From an uncultured Lutimaribacter sp. (GTDB taxonomy: Bacteria > Pseudomonadota > Alphaproteobacteria > Rhodobacterales > Rhodobacteraceae): a DNA stretch of 64,000 nucleotides. The stretch lies in NCBI GenBank assembly GCA_913061505.1, contig CAJXSO010000007.1, positions 1 through 64,000 on the forward strand, given 5' to 3'. The notes beneath the pieces were generated by a model. The model was given only the letters and a program-made list of their open reading frames with translations. It did not search any database and was not told the origin of the DNA. The translations under genes were made by a program, and so were the position numbers. Of the stretch, positions 55,551-64,000 are shown one piece after another. Position 1 is the stretch's first letter. Every line of letters starts with the position of its first letter.

Positions 55551-56283
55551 ATACGTGCTGGCCGCCGTTAATTTCTATTTCCGTGCCGGTAATATAGCTG
55601 CTGTCTTTTGAGCATAGGAAAAAGATGGTCGCGGCCACCTCGTCGGGTTGGCCCAGGCGGCGCAGCGGCAATTGCTCGACAATCTTTTCAGTGCCCGGTG
55701 ACAAGATCGAGGTTTCCACCTCGCCGGGCGCAATGGCATTCACGCGCACGCCCAATGGGCCAAAATCATGGGCCATTTCCCGTGTCAGCGCCTTAAGCGC
55801 GGCCTTTGATGTGGCATAGGCCGCCCCCGCAAACGGGTGCACCTGATTGCCAGCAATCGAGGTCACATTCACCACCGCCCCCTTGGCCGCGGCCAGTTCT
55901 GCGCGCAGCCCCCGCGCCAACACCACCGAGGCAAAGAAATTCACATGAAACACCTGCCCCCATGTGCGCAGGTCAGTTTCCAGCGTGTTCAGGCGCGCGC
56001 CATCTGGCCCCTTGGGCGAAATGCCGGCATTGTTCACCAGCGCATCCAGCCGCCCACCCAAACGGGCGCGAATTTCTTCGACCTTGGCGATGGTGTCGTT
56101 TGGATCGGCCAAATCGATTTGTATATGCGTCTCGGCACCACCACCCCAGGGGCATTCCTTTGGAAAGGGCTGGCGCGAACAGGTGATCACGCGCCACCCC
56201 TCGGCGCTGAAGCGGCGCACCGTGGCATGGCCAATGCCGCGGCTTGCCCCGGTCAACAGCAGTGTTTTTTGATGCGTGCTCAT
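55549..56283 (-). CDS. Short-chain dehydrogenase/reductase (SDR)
   Basis: 244 aa. Nucleotide motif TGASRGIG (~residues 11-18), NNAG (~86-89), catalytic Ser in NVTSIAG, and YATSK with the catalytic Tyr and Lys (YxxxK). A classical SDR; the acidic residue after the Rossmann strand is replaced by CSRQ, suggesting NADPH use. Substrate unknown. Divergent from argB across 111 bases. Confidence 0.87.
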   Translation of the reverse strand: MSTHQKTLLLTGASRGIGHATVRRFSAEGWRVITCSRQPFPKECPWGGGAETHIQIDLADPNDTIAKVEEIRARLGGRLDALVNNAGISPKGPDGARLNTLETDLRTWGQVFHVNFFASVVLARGLRAELAAAKGAVVNVTSIAGNQVHPFAGAAYATSKAALKALTREMAHDFGPLGVRVNAIAPGEVETSILSPGTEKIVEQLPLRRLGQPDEVAATIFFLCSKDSSYITGTEIEINGGQHV

Positions 56284-56394
56284 GATGCCCTCTTTGGGGA
56301 TAATATCTATACGATCGCGTCACAATTACAACGCCCACTTGGCAGCGGCACCCACACAGGCTAACACAAGACCGTTTGCTAAGGATGCCGCCAC

Positions 56395-57291
56395 ATGAGA
56401 AAGCAGAATATGAACAGCGACTGGATTGCAACCGCCCGCACCCTTTCCGAGGCCCTGCCCTATCTGCAGCGCTACGCGGGCGCCATTGTGGTGGTGAAAT
56501 TTGGCGGCAACGCCATGGGCGATGCCGATGCAATGGCCGAATTTGCCCGCGATATCGTGCTGATGCGCCAGGTTGGGCTGAACCCCGTTGTGGTGCATGG
56601 CGGCGGGCCCATGATCAACGAAATGCTTGATAAGCTTGGCATTAAATCAGAATTCGTGCGCGGCAAACGCGTGACCGACAAGGCCACCGTCGAGGTGGTG
56701 GAAATGGTACTGACAGGGCTGGTGAACAAACGCATCGTTCAAGCCATCATGGATGAGGGCGGCCGCGCGGTGGGCCTGTCTGGCAAGGATGACGATTTGA
56801 TCGTCTGCCAGGCCGACGACCCTGAACTGGGCTTTGTGGGCAAGCCGGTCGAGGCGAATGTGCAGGTGCTGCACGATCTGTTTGCCGCCGGCATTATCCC
56901 GGTTGTGGCCCCCGTGGCCACGGGCATGGATGCCAATGAAACCTTCAACGTAAACGGCGATACCGCCGCGGGGTTTCTGGCCGGGGCGCTGCGCGCCGAT
57001 CGTTTGTTGCTGCTTACAGATGTGGCCGGGGTGAAAAACGCCGAAGGCGCGGTGATTACCGAAATGTCGCCCCAAGACGTGGAAGCGATGATTGCCGATG
57101 GCACCATCGCAGGCGGCATGATTCCCAAAACCGAAACCGCCCTTGCCGCCATTGCCGCAGGCGTGCGCGCCGTGGTCATTCTGGATGGGCGTGTGCCCAA
57201 CGCCTGTTTGCTGGAATTGTTCACCGAACATGGTGCAGGCTCGCTGATAAAACCCGCCAACCTGCCACCGCGCGAACACCGGCCCCGCTAG
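56395..57291 (+). CDS. argB: Acetylglutamate kinase
   Basis: 298 aa. Motifs [38 protein letters not shown] and NVNGDTAAG. It carries out the second step of arginine synthesis. Start at 56395 has AAGGA nine bases upstream; the in-frame ATG at 56410 is a possible alternative. It fits carB elsewhere in the window, which supplies carbamoyl phosphate for the same pathway. Confidence 0.95.
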   Translation: MRKQNMNSDWIATARTLSEALPYLQRYAGAIVVVKFGGNAMGDADAMAEFARDIVLMRQVGLNPVVVHGGGPMINEMLDKLGIKSEFVRGKRVTDKATVEVVEMVLTGLVNKRIVQAIMDEGGRAVGLSGKDDDLIVCQADDPELGFVGKPVEANVQVLHDLFAAGIIPVVAPVATGMDANETFNVNGDTAAGFLAGALRADRLLLLTDVAGVKNAEGAVITEMSPQDVEAMIADGTIAGGMIPKTETALAAIAAGVRAVVILDGRVPNACLLELFTEHGAGSLIKPANLPPREHRPR

Positions 57292-57294
57292 CCC

Positions 57295-57918
57295 ATGCTG
57301 GCCCAGATCGAACAGGCCCTACCGCCCCATGGGCTGATGCTGATGGGCGGGCTGACAGAGGGTGCCGAGACGCTTTATTTACTGGGCTGCACCGCAGATT
57401 TTTGGGCCATCTTCACCACCAGCGACGAATGGCGCGATGGCCAGCCCCACCCTGTCGATCGGTGGTCGATGCGGGTGTTGGGCGCGCTTGCGCAGCAGTT
57501 TGGCGGGCGGGCCGAATACCCGTTTGGCGGGCCGCCCTATGCGCCTTTCATCCGCTACGCCAAGGATGGCGGGCAATGCCACCAAAGCCCGGTTGGCATG
57601 TTGGTGCATGGCACCGCGGGCATGATGATATCGCTGCGTGGCGGGCTGTGGGTGCCGGGCCATCACCCCCTGCCGCCAAGCAGCGCCACCCCCTGCAAAG
57701 GCTGCGCCCAGCCCTGTGCCAGCGCCTGCCCGGTGGGGGCATTGGTGCCGGGCCAGCCCTATGATGTTGCCGCCTGCAAAGCCCATATTGCCAGCCCCGC
57801 AGGCGCCGATTGCCTGCAGGCCGGCTGCCTGCTGCGCCGCGCCTGCCCGGTATCGCAGCGCTTTGGGCGCCTGCCCGCGCAATCCGCCCATCATATGGCG
57901 GCGTTTTTGGCCGGTTAA
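57295..57918 (+). CDS. 4Fe-4S protein (ferredoxin-like)
   Basis: 207 aa. Residues ~1-135 form a domain of unknown type (DEWRDGQPHPVDRWS). Residues ~143-205 hold two cysteine clusters, CKGCAQPCASACPVGA and CLQAGCLLRRACP, about eight cysteines, enough for two 4Fe-4S centres. Three bases after argB. It resembles ferredoxin-like proteins of Rhodobacterales; it is too short to be QueG. The role is unknown. Confidence 0.75.
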   Translation: MLAQIEQALPPHGLMLMGGLTEGAETLYLLGCTADFWAIFTTSDEWRDGQPHPVDRWSMRVLGALAQQFGGRAEYPFGGPPYAPFIRYAKDGGQCHQSPVGMLVHGTAGMMISLRGGLWVPGHHPLPPSSATPCKGCAQPCASACPVGALVPGQPYDVAACKAHIASPAGADCLQAGCLLRRACPVSQRFGRLPAQSAHHMAAFLAG

Positions 57919-57925
57919 GCCAGGA

Positions 57926-58702
57926 TCAGGCCGCACAGGGCCCAAGGGCGGCATCGGCAGATAGATCCAGCCGCACCAGCTGGTTTGGCGCCACCTCGGC
58001 CCAATGGGCCGAGGGGCCATCCAAAGGCTCGGAGGCAACAACCAACCCACCGCGCACAAATTGGCGCGATACATACAGGCTGGGGCAGCGGCCATCACTG
58101 GCATAGCGGTAGCAATACAGGTGGCGCCCATCGCTGAACACGCATGTCTGACGCAGCAGCGCCACAACCCCCAGCTGCCGCGCCGTTTCGTTTAGCAGCT
58201 GCAAAACCGCCTGGCAGGCCGCCTGCGGATCTGCAGCCAAGCCATGGCTGAGCAGCAGCAAAAACAACAATTCAGAATCCGTGCTGCCACGGCGCAGGGC
58301 ATAAAGCGGGTCGGGCAAACGCGCCTCGAGCGCGCGGCGCATTGCTGCGAAACTGCCGGTTTGGCCATTGTGCATGAATGCCCAATTTTCATAGGTGAAG
58401 GGGTGGCAATTGGCCTGCGACGTGCCGCCACCGGTCGAGGCGCGCACATGGGCCAAAAATAGTGGCGACACGATATGCTGGCAAAGAGACAGCAAATTGC
58501 CATCTGACCACGCGGGCAAAATATTTTTGTAAAGCCCCGGGTCGGGCCGCGTGCCATACCATGCGATGCCAAACCCATCACCGTTGACGGTTAGTTTTGC
58601 CTCTAGTGCGGCCTTGCTTTGCATGATCAGCGAATGCGGCGGGGCGATAATGATATCTTCCAGCGCAATCGCAGGGCCCAAATAGGCGGCAAGGCGGCAC
58701 AT
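57926..58702 (-). CDS. Class II glutamine amidotransferase (YafJ/EgtC-like)
   Basis: 258 aa. N-terminal catalytic Cys2 in MCRLAAYLG, and the class II glutaminase pattern LFLAHVRAST, FTYENWAFMHNGQTG and STDSELLFLLLL. A standalone glutaminase domain; the acceptor is unknown, and ergothioneine partners (EgtB, EgtD) are not in the window. Its start is interlocked with the stop of the DUF6356-like gene (TGATG). Confidence 0.85.
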   Translation of the reverse strand: MCRLAAYLGPAIALEDIIIAPPHSLIMQSKAALEAKLTVNGDGFGIAWYGTRPDPGLYKNILPAWSDGNLLSLCQHIVSPLFLAHVRASTGGGTSQANCHPFTYENWAFMHNGQTGSFAAMRRALEARLPDPLYALRRGSTDSELLFLLLLSHGLAADPQAACQAVLQLLNETARQLGVVALLRQTCVFSDGRHLYCYRYASDGRCPSLYVSRQFVRGGLVVASEPLDGPSAHWAEVAPNQLVRLDLSADAALGPCAA

Positions 58703-58914
58703 CAGCTGCGCCGCCCCAGCCGGGCATTCAACTGCCCCACCCTGCGGCTGGCGGTTTTTTCAAACAGGCAGGGAATCAGCGCATGCACCAGCGCCGCCCC
58801 CGCCGCCAAAAACAGCTGCCCGGCAAACCAGCCGGCAAAGCGCATGTGTTGGAAATATGTTTCGTCTACCGATTGCGGATGGTCCACAAAAACGCGCTGG
58901 AACATTCGGGGCAT
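58702..58914 (-). CDS. DUF6356-like small membrane protein
   Basis: 70 aa. One membrane segment (~residues 28-48: AGWFAGQLFLAAGAALVHALIPCLF) preceded by the conserved VDHPQSVDETYFQHMRFA block, the DUF6356 pattern. Capsule- or lipid-related roles have been proposed for relatives, not shown. Shares one base with the amidotransferase gene. Confidence 0.72.
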   Translation of the reverse strand: MPRMFQRVFVDHPQSVDETYFQHMRFAGWFAGQLFLAAGAALVHALIPCLFEKTASRRVGQLNARLGRRS

Positions 58915-59015
58915 GGGGCACCTATACCTGTTTTCTATGGTCTACACCGCAGCGCCGCAAAACAGATCCCATTTTTGATTGTGATTTTGCTAAATTTGTG
59001 GATATTTTCCCAACT

Positions 59016-59477
59016 ATGGACATAAATATCGACGAAACAGATCGCAAAATTCTGAACCATTTGCAGCAAGACGCGGCGCTTAGCCTAGATGCGCTGGCAG
59101 CTTTGGTGCATCTGTCACGCAACGCCTGCTGGCGGCGTATCAGACGGCTAGAAACCGAAGGGGTTTTAACCAAACGCGTGGCGCTGTTGAACCCGGCCGC
59201 CCTGGGGCTGGGGCTGCAAGCCATCGTGATGATCCGCACCAATGACCACAGCGCCGAATGGCTGCAGGCCTTTCGCCAAGCAGTGCGCGGCATGCCCGAA
59301 ATTGTGGCCGCCCAGCGGATGACGGGCGATTTAGATTATGTGCTGCGCGTACGTTTGGCCGATGTGCCCGCCTATGACCGGTTTTATCAGCGTCTGATTA
59401 AGAAAGTAAAAATTGCCGATGTTTCGGCCAGTTTCGTGATGGAAGATATCAAGGAAACCACCGCCTTGCCCCTATAA
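59016..59477 (+). CDS. Lrp/AsnC family transcriptional regulator
   Basis: 153 aa from the ATG at 59016. HTH (~residues 9-55: TDRKILNHLQQDAALSLDALA, then RNACWRRIRRLE) and an AsnC/RAM ligand domain with MTGDLDYVLRVRLAD. It is divergent from the DUF6356/amidotransferase pair across 101 bases and convergent with bztD; it may regulate either side in response to an amino acid. The 160-residue size is typical. Confidence 0.92.
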   Translation: MDINIDETDRKILNHLQQDAALSLDALAALVHLSRNACWRRIRRLETEGVLTKRVALLNPAALGLGLQAIVMIRTNDHSAEWLQAFRQAVRGMPEIVAAQRMTGDLDYVLRVRLADVPAYDRFYQRLIKKVKIADVSASFVMEDIKETTALPL

Positions 59478-59480
59478 GGG

Positions 59481-59507
59481 AAAAAGGCGCGCCACAGGGC
59501 GCGCCTT
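59481..59507 (-). terminator. Rho-independent terminator of the bzt operon
   Basis: 10-bp stem AAGGCGCGCC / 4-base loop / GGCGCGCCTT, followed on the minus strand by TTTCCC. It lies 31 bases beyond the bztD stop. On the + strand only a weak T-run follows, so it probably serves bztD first and the regulator second. Confidence 0.85.
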
Positions 59508-59537
59508 GGTTCTGCCGCAGGGGTGGGCTGCTTGGGG

Positions 59538-60305
59538 TTAGTGGCCCAAAATCTGACTTAAGAACAGTTTTGTCCGCTCGTTTTGCGGATTGTTGAAAAA
59601 CTCTTCCGGTTCGTTTTGTTCCACAATCTGGCCCGCATCCATAAAGATCACGCGGTTGGCCACCTGCCGGGCAAACCCCATTTCATGGGTCACGCACAGC
59701 ATGGTCATGCCCTCTTCGGCCAGTTCCACCATCGTATCTAGAACCTCTTTGATCATCTCGGGGTCTAGCGCCGATGTCGGCTCGTCAAACAGCATGATAC
59801 GCGGGCGCATACACAGCGAGCGCGCAATCGCCACGCGCTGCTGCTGCCCACCCGACAATTGGCCGGGGTATTTATGCGCCTGATCGGGGATTTTCACCTT
59901 TTCCAGGAAATGCATCGCCGTTTCTTCGGCCTGTTTCTTTGGCACCTTACGCACCCACAGCGGTGCCAGCGTGCAGTTTTCCAAGATGGTCAGATGCGGA
60001 AAGAGGTTAAAATGCTGAAACACCATCCCCACTTCCGAGCGGATCTTGTCGATGTTTTTCACATCCGACGACAGCACCGTGCCATCTACGGTAATGCGGC
60101 CTTTTTGATGCTCTTCCAAGGCGTTGATGCAGCGGATCAGCGTCGATTTACCCGAGCCGGATGGCCCGGCAATCACGATCCGCTCGCCGCGGTTCACGGT
60201 CAGGTTGATATCGCGCAGAACGTGAAACTGACCGTACCATTTGTTCATGTTCTCGATGGTGATGGCGATTTCGTTTGAAACGCCCATGTGTGCCGCTTCA
60301 GCCAT
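59538..60305 (-). CDS. bztD: Amino acid ABC transporter ATP-binding protein (BztD/AapP)
   Basis: 255 aa from the ATG at 60305 (AAGG eight bases upstream). Walker [10 protein letters not shown], signature [15 protein letters not shown], Walker [13 protein letters not shown], switch His VTHE. Polar amino-acid importer ATPase. Last gene of the four-gene bzt layout seen in Rhodobacter (SBP, two permeases, ATPase), which imports glutamate, glutamine, aspartate and asparagine. Confidence 0.93.
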   Translation of the reverse strand: MAEAAHMGVSNEIAITIENMNKWYGQFHVLRDINLTVNRGERIVIAGPSGSGKSTLIRCINALEEHQKGRITVDGTVLSSDVKNIDKIRSEVGMVFQHFNLFPHLTILENCTLAPLWVRKVPKKQAEETAMHFLEKVKIPDQAHKYPGQLSGGQQQRVAIARSLCMRPRIMLFDEPTSALDPEMIKEVLDTMVELAEEGMTMLCVTHEMGFARQVANRVIFMDAGQIVEQNEPEEFFNNPQNERTKLFLSQILGH

Positions 60306-60320
60306 GATACACACCTTTCC

Positions 60321-61772
60321 TTAACGATGATCGCGCTGCAGCTGACGTTCCAGCCACTGCGAATATTGCGAAATGCCGTAGCAAACGACGAAAAACAGAA
60401 CCACGGCAAAGCCCCACAGTTCCCAATACACGCCGTTCCATTCGGTCGAGGCCAAAATCGGGCCGCGGATCATGCCCACCAGATCGAACATGGAAATCAC
60501 CGAAACCAGCGTGGTATCTTTGAACAGGCCCACCGCCACGTTCACGATACCGGGGATCGAGATTTTCAGCGCCTGGGGCAAAATGATCAGCCGCATGCTT
60601 TGGGCATAATCCAGGCCCAAACTATCGGCTGCCTCGTATTGGCCCGCAGGCAGCGCCGCCAACCCGCCGCGGATCACCTCGGCGATATAGGCCGAGCTGA
60701 ACATCGTGATCATGATGATCACCCGCAAGATCAGGTCGAAATTTGTGCCCGGCGGCAGGAAATAGGCCAGCACCACATTGGCCACAAAGAGCAGCGTAAT
60801 CAGTGGCACACCGCGGATAAATTCGATGAAAACCACGCAGATCCATTTGATGATCGGCATGTCCGACTGGCGCCCCAGCGCCAGCACGATACCGATGGGC
60901 AAAGAAAGCGACACACACACAGTGCCCAGCATCATGTTCAACATGAAACCGCCCATATCGCGGCTGGGCACCTCGGGCAGGGCCAGCACGCCTTCGGCCG
61001 CGGCGGTTAGAAACCCGCCCAGATACCAAACCGCAAAGGCCGCCACCACAGCGCCCAAAAGGCCCATGGCGAAACTGGCCGCCTCGAACCGGCGAAAGGC
61101 CATGTAGCCCGCCAAAACACCGGCCAGCGCCAGCACCGGCGCCAGCACCGTGCCGCCCCAGATCAGCCAATAGCCAACAAAGGGGAATAGCCCGGTGAGC
61201 AGCAGTAATTTGCGGCTGACCGCAATGCTGCCCCCGCGCTGCGCCGCGCCAAAGCGCGCCAGCGCCCAATAGCCCAGCCCGCCAATCACCACAGTGGGCA
61301 CGGCCAGGCCTGCGGCCCCGGCCAGCAATTCAACCACCACCAGCGTTGCAATCACCGCAGCGGTTGCCACAAACAGGCGGGGCAGTTCCTGAAACAATAC
61401 CGGCGTAATCGCCACCATCAGCAGCACAAAGGCCAGCGTGGGGCGCCAATATTCTTCCACCGGGTATTTGAAACCGAACAGCAGCTGGTTCCAGCGCTCG
61501 GTCAGCACCGAAAAACACCCGCCGGTTTGGCCCTGCAGCACCTCGCGGCATTCCGCCAGCGACGAGGTTGTCCAAACGCCATTGGCCAGCCAAGGGGTAA
61601 TGCCCGCAAGGATTTTGTAGATGACCACCAGCGAGATCAGCGTCATCACGGTATTGATCGGCCCGGCAAACAGGTTTTCGCGCAGCCATTTCACCACGCC
61701 CTGTTCGGTCACAGGCGGGGCCTGTTCGGGCAACATTTCCGTGCGAACGAAGGATAGATCAGATTTCGACAT
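60321..61772 (-). CDS. bztC: Amino acid ABC transporter permease (BztC/AapM)
   Basis: 483 aa, much longer than a typical HisM (about 240). An extra N-terminal membrane segment and inserted hydrophobic region occupy residues ~30-260. The permease core (~280-475) has LPIGIVLALGRQS and the EAA loop EAADSLGLDYAQSMRLIILPQAL. The extra length matches BztC. Its N-terminus carries EQAPPVTEQGVVKWL. Confidence 0.93.
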   Translation of the reverse strand: MSKSDLSFVRTEMLPEQAPPVTEQGVVKWLRENLFAGPINTVMTLISLVVIYKILAGITPWLANGVWTTSSLAECREVLQGQTGGCFSVLTERWNQLLFGFKYPVEEYWRPTLAFVLLMVAITPVLFQELPRLFVATAAVIATLVVVELLAGAAGLAVPTVVIGGLGYWALARFGAAQRGGSIAVSRKLLLLTGLFPFVGYWLIWGGTVLAPVLALAGVLAGYMAFRRFEAASFAMGLLGAVVAAFAVWYLGGFLTAAAEGVLALPEVPSRDMGGFMLNMMLGTVCVSLSLPIGIVLALGRQSDMPIIKWICVVFIEFIRGVPLITLLFVANVVLAYFLPPGTNFDLILRVIIMITMFSSAYIAEVIRGGLAALPAGQYEAADSLGLDYAQSMRLIILPQALKISIPGIVNVAVGLFKDTTLVSVISMFDLVGMIRGPILASTEWNGVYWELWGFAVVLFFVVCYGISQYSQWLERQLQRDHR

Positions 61773-61773
61773 C

Positions 61774-63003
61774 TCAGCGCTCCTTCAGCTTTACGGCATT
61801 GTTATAGACATTCATCACCGCCGAGATGGCCAAGCTGATTGTCAGGTAAAACAGCATCAACAGCAGCACGCATTCAATGGCGCGCCCCGTTTGGTTCAGC
61901 GTGATGCCGCCCAGGGTGCCGGTGATATCCATATAGCCCACCGCAATTGCCAGCGACGAGTTCTTGGTCAGGTTCAGGTATTGCGAAATCAGCGGCGGGA
62001 TGATCACCCGCAGCGCCTGTGGCAAAACCACCAAATTCATAATGCGATTGGGGCGCAGGCCCAGGGATGCGGCGGCCTCGGTCTGGCCCTTGGAAATGGC
62101 CAAGATACCGGCGCGCACGTTTTCAGCAATAAAGGCGGCTGTGTAGATCGACAGCGCAAACCACAGCGCAATCAGCGAGGCACGCGCAAAGATGCCACCC
62201 TGAAAGTTAAACCCTTTCAGCGCGGGGTATTCCCATGCCAGCCCCTGCACATAAAGCACCACCGCCAGCGGCACCAGCCACAGCGCGGCCGTGATATACC
62301 AGGTGGTTGGGCGCTGGCCTGTGGCCTCTTGGGTGCGCGCGGCCCAGCGGCCCAGGGCGCGGGCGGCCAGCCAGCTGCCCACAAGCACAGCCAACACCAC
62401 CACCCAGCCAGCGGCCCCCTGCGCAAAGCCCGTTTCAAAATAGGGCATCGGCGCGTAAAACCCGCGGCCAGTAAAGGCAAACATATCCCCCACCATCGAT
62501 GCGGTGGCATTCGCGCCGCGGAAATCGCGGGGCTGGGGCAGAACGGCGGTAAACACCGCCATGATGATCAAGATCCAGATCAGCACCGGCACATTGCGGA
62601 AGATTTCCACATAAACCGACATCAACGTGCGGATCAGCCAGTTGCGCGACAGGCGCAGCACGCCCACCACAACACCAATAACCGTGGCCATGGCACAGCC
62701 CAAGACAGCCACCAAAAGCGTGTTCAACACGCCCACAATAGCGGCGGTGAAATGGGTGGATTGGCTGCTGTATTCTATCAAACGCTGGTTGATGTCATAT
62801 CCGGCAGGTTCGCCCAAAAACTGGTACGAAATATTCAGGCCGGCGGCCTGCAAATTGTTGATCAGGTTACTGATTAAATAGCCCAGCAGCAGCATTATGC
62901 CGATCAAGGCGATCACCTGAAAGGTATACGAGCGGTAGCGAGTGTCGTTGATAAGCTGGGAAAGCTTGAACGACTCCGCCGGCGGGTCGGAATACGTCGC
63001 CAT
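61774..63003 (-). CDS. bztB: Amino acid ABC transporter permease (BztB/AapQ)
   Basis: 409 aa with about eight membrane segments, again longer than common HisQ because of an insertion (~residues 160-250) between the first membrane segments and the core. EAA loop: TEAASLGLRPNRIMNLVVLPQAL. One base separates it from bztC (stop/start adjacent), so the two permeases are translated together as a heterodimer. Confidence 0.94.
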   Translation of the reverse strand: MATYSDPPAESFKLSQLINDTRYRSYTFQVIALIGIMLLLGYLISNLINNLQAAGLNISYQFLGEPAGYDINQRLIEYSSQSTHFTAAIVGVLNTLLVAVLGCAMATVIGVVVGVLRLSRNWLIRTLMSVYVEIFRNVPVLIWILIIMAVFTAVLPQPRDFRGANATASMVGDMFAFTGRGFYAPMPYFETGFAQGAAGWVVVLAVLVGSWLAARALGRWAARTQEATGQRPTTWYITAALWLVPLAVVLYVQGLAWEYPALKGFNFQGGIFARASLIALWFALSIYTAAFIAENVRAGILAISKGQTEAAASLGLRPNRIMNLVVLPQALRVIIPPLISQYLNLTKNSSLAIAVGYMDITGTLGGITLNQTGRAIECVLLLMLFYLTISLAISAVMNVYNNAVKLKER

Positions 63004-63094
63004 TATTAAGGTTCCCTTATGTCCGTTTTATTGGGCCGGGCGGTTTTAGCACCGCTCTGTTGGCCGTATCGGAACTTATGCTTTGGCAAGATAA

Positions 63095-63125
63095 AGAAAG
63101 GGCGCGGATTGCCCGCGCCCTTTCT
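63095..63125 (-). terminator. Strong stem-loop between bztA and bztB
   Basis: Perfect 13-bp stem AGAAAGGGCGCGG / 5-base loop / CCGCGCCCTTTCT, starting 10 bases after the bztA stop and 92 bases before the bztB start. The minus-strand run after it (TTATCTTG) is a poor U-tract, so partial termination or mRNA stabilisation of bztA is more likely than full stop. Confidence 0.72.
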
Positions 63126-63135
63126 GGGTAACGTC

Positions 63136-64000
63136 TTAGCGGAACGGGGGCGAGTACAGCAGGCCGCCGTTTGTCCACTGTGCGTTCAAGCCACGCGACA
63201 GGCCAATCGGGGTGTTCTCGCCGATGTTACGCTCGAACAGCTCGCCGTAGTTGCCCACCGATTTGATGGCGCGGCGTGCCCAGTCTTTGTCCAGGCCCAG
63301 CATTTCGCCCAGCGTGCCTTCGGTGCCCAACAGACGGTTGATTTCCGGGTTGTTGGTGCCGCCAGCCATTTCATCGACATTGGCCGAGGTCACGCCCAGC
63401 TCTTCTGCAGCGATCAGCGCGTTCAATGTCCAGCGCACGATATCACCCCAGTCGTTGTCGCCATGGCGCACAAGCGGGCCCAGCGGCTCTTTCGAGATGA
63501 TTTCGGGCAGAACCACGTGATCTTGCGGGTTTTCAAAGGCAGCGCGGGTTGCGGCCAGGCCCGATGCGTCGGTGGTGTAGACGTCGCATGCGCCTTCCAG
63601 ATACAGCGGCTGCGCTTCGGCGTTGGTTTCAATCGGAACCGGCTCGTAGCTGATGTTGTTGGCGCGGAAGAAATCGGCCAGGTTCAGCTCGGTCGTGGTG
63701 CCGGTTTGGATACACACGGTGGCGCCATCCAGTTCCTTGGCCGAGCTTACGCCCAGCGACTTGGGAACCATAAAGCCCTGACCATCGTAATAGTTGACGC
63801 CCAGGAAATCGAATTTCAGGTCAACGTCACGCGAGAAGGTCCAGGTGGTGTTACGTGCCAGCACGTCGATCTCACCCGAGGCCAAAGCGGTAAAGCGGGT
63901 TTTGCCGGTGGTGGGCACAAATTCTACGGCGGCAGCGTCGCCCAGCACAGCAGCGGCGATGGCGCGGCATACGCCTACATCAAAGCCATCCCAGTTGCCG
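63136..64000 (-). CDS. bztA: Amino acid ABC transporter substrate-binding protein (BztA/AapJ), 5' end outside window
   Basis: Partial; 288 codons including the stop are in view and the frame continues past 64000. The visible part reads as SBP_bac_3 from GNWDGFDVGVCRAIA. Key stretches: TGKTRFTALASGEIDVLARN, GATVCIQTGTTTELNLADFF and GDNDWGDIVRWTLNALI. Periplasmic binder of Glu/Gln/Asp/Asn feeding BztBC-D. Signal peptide and start lie outside the window. Confidence 0.93.
   Translation of the reverse strand, partial: GNWDGFDVGVCRAIAAAVLGDAAAVEFVPTTGKTRFTALASGEIDVLARNTTWTFSRDVDLKFDFLGVNYYDGQGFMVPKSLGVSSAKELDGATVCIQTGTTTELNLADFFRANNISYEPVPIETNAEAQPLYLEGACDVYTTDASGLAATRAAFENPQDHVVLPEIISKEPLGPLVRHGDNDWGDIVRWTLNALIAAEELGVTSANVDEMAGGTNNPEINRLLGTEGTLGEMLGLDKDWARRAIKSVGNYGELFERNIGENTPIGLSRGLNAQWTNGGLLYSPPFR

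Noticed and set aside
1-64000. CRISPR array, insertion sequence, toxin-antitoxin or restriction system
   Set aside because: I saw no regularly spaced repeats, transposase, or paired small-toxin genes; the short tandem repeats found have only two to four copies without spacers.

Overview
The window is chromosomal DNA from an alphaproteobacterium, most likely Rhodobacteraceae (Rhodobacter/Roseobacter group). The reasons are: high GC content; a glutamate/glutamine/aspartate/asparagine ABC transporter with the bztABCD layout; a class I lysyl-tRNA synthetase; an acetate kinase paired with a MaoC-phosphotransacetylase fusion; a YidC of the Rhodobacter type; and a dacA-tmk-holB-tatD string. Almost all of it is dense single-copy core genome, with many ATGA overlaps inside operons. 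I found no insertion sequence, integrase, prophage block or CRISPR array, and no gene-free gap above about 260 bases.

Layout. 1-6.6 kb: tRNA-Ser(UGA), then a + strand run of SPOR lipoprotein, D-Ala-D-Ala carboxypeptidase, thymidylate kinase, DNA polymerase III delta', TatD nuclease, MBL hydrolase and AEC transporter. 6.7-12.3 kb: tamA-tamB, the outer-membrane translocation and assembly module. 12.3-14.9 kb (-): ackA and a MaoC-Pta fusion. 15-19.9 kb: nadD, PBP4-type dacB, a TerB-like protein (-), class I lysS and a DUF4864-like protein. 20-25.9 kb: a beta-helix tailspike-like protein, a small outer-membrane protein, a YgaP-like membrane protein and trxC (all three -), a histidine kinase, and an arylesterase (-). 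25.9-29.1 kb: a YbbA/YbbP-type ABC exporter. 29.2-33.8 kb (-): gpmI-envC-ctpA-rppH, linking glycolysis with cell-separation hydrolase control. 34-40 kb: carB, a small HTH protein (-), tdk, and an M20 amidohydrolase (-). 39.9-42.9 kb: a ModE-like regulator and modABC (molybdate uptake). 42.9-48.7 kb (-): FkbM methyltransferase and glycosyltransferase, tRNA-Arg(ACG), and a TVP38-type membrane protein/FAD oxidoreductase/histidine kinase operon. 48.9-55.5 kb (+): rpmH-rnpA-yidD-ttcA-EAL protein-yidC-MOSC-engB. 55.5-59.5 kb: an SDR (-), argB and an Fe-S protein, a class II glutamine amidotransferase and DUF6356-like protein (-), and an Lrp/AsnC regulator. 59.5-64 kb (-): bztD, bztC, bztB and the 3' part of bztA.

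Nothing here looks like an undescribed multi-gene defence or mobile system. The most notable features are: a reading-frame break in the otherwise intact and normally essential yidC; three convergent gene pairs whose stop codons interlock in exactly 4 bases, plus a fourth pair apparently separated by an 11-bp tandem duplication of that overlap; a perfect 13-bp stem-loop between bztA and bztB; a hairpin over the ribosome-binding site of a small outer-membrane protein; an EAL-domain protein with a degenerate GGDEF half inside the rpmH-yidC cluster; and a tailspike-like beta-helix protein with no visible export signal. Functions are assigned from recognised motifs in the translations. No database search could be run.
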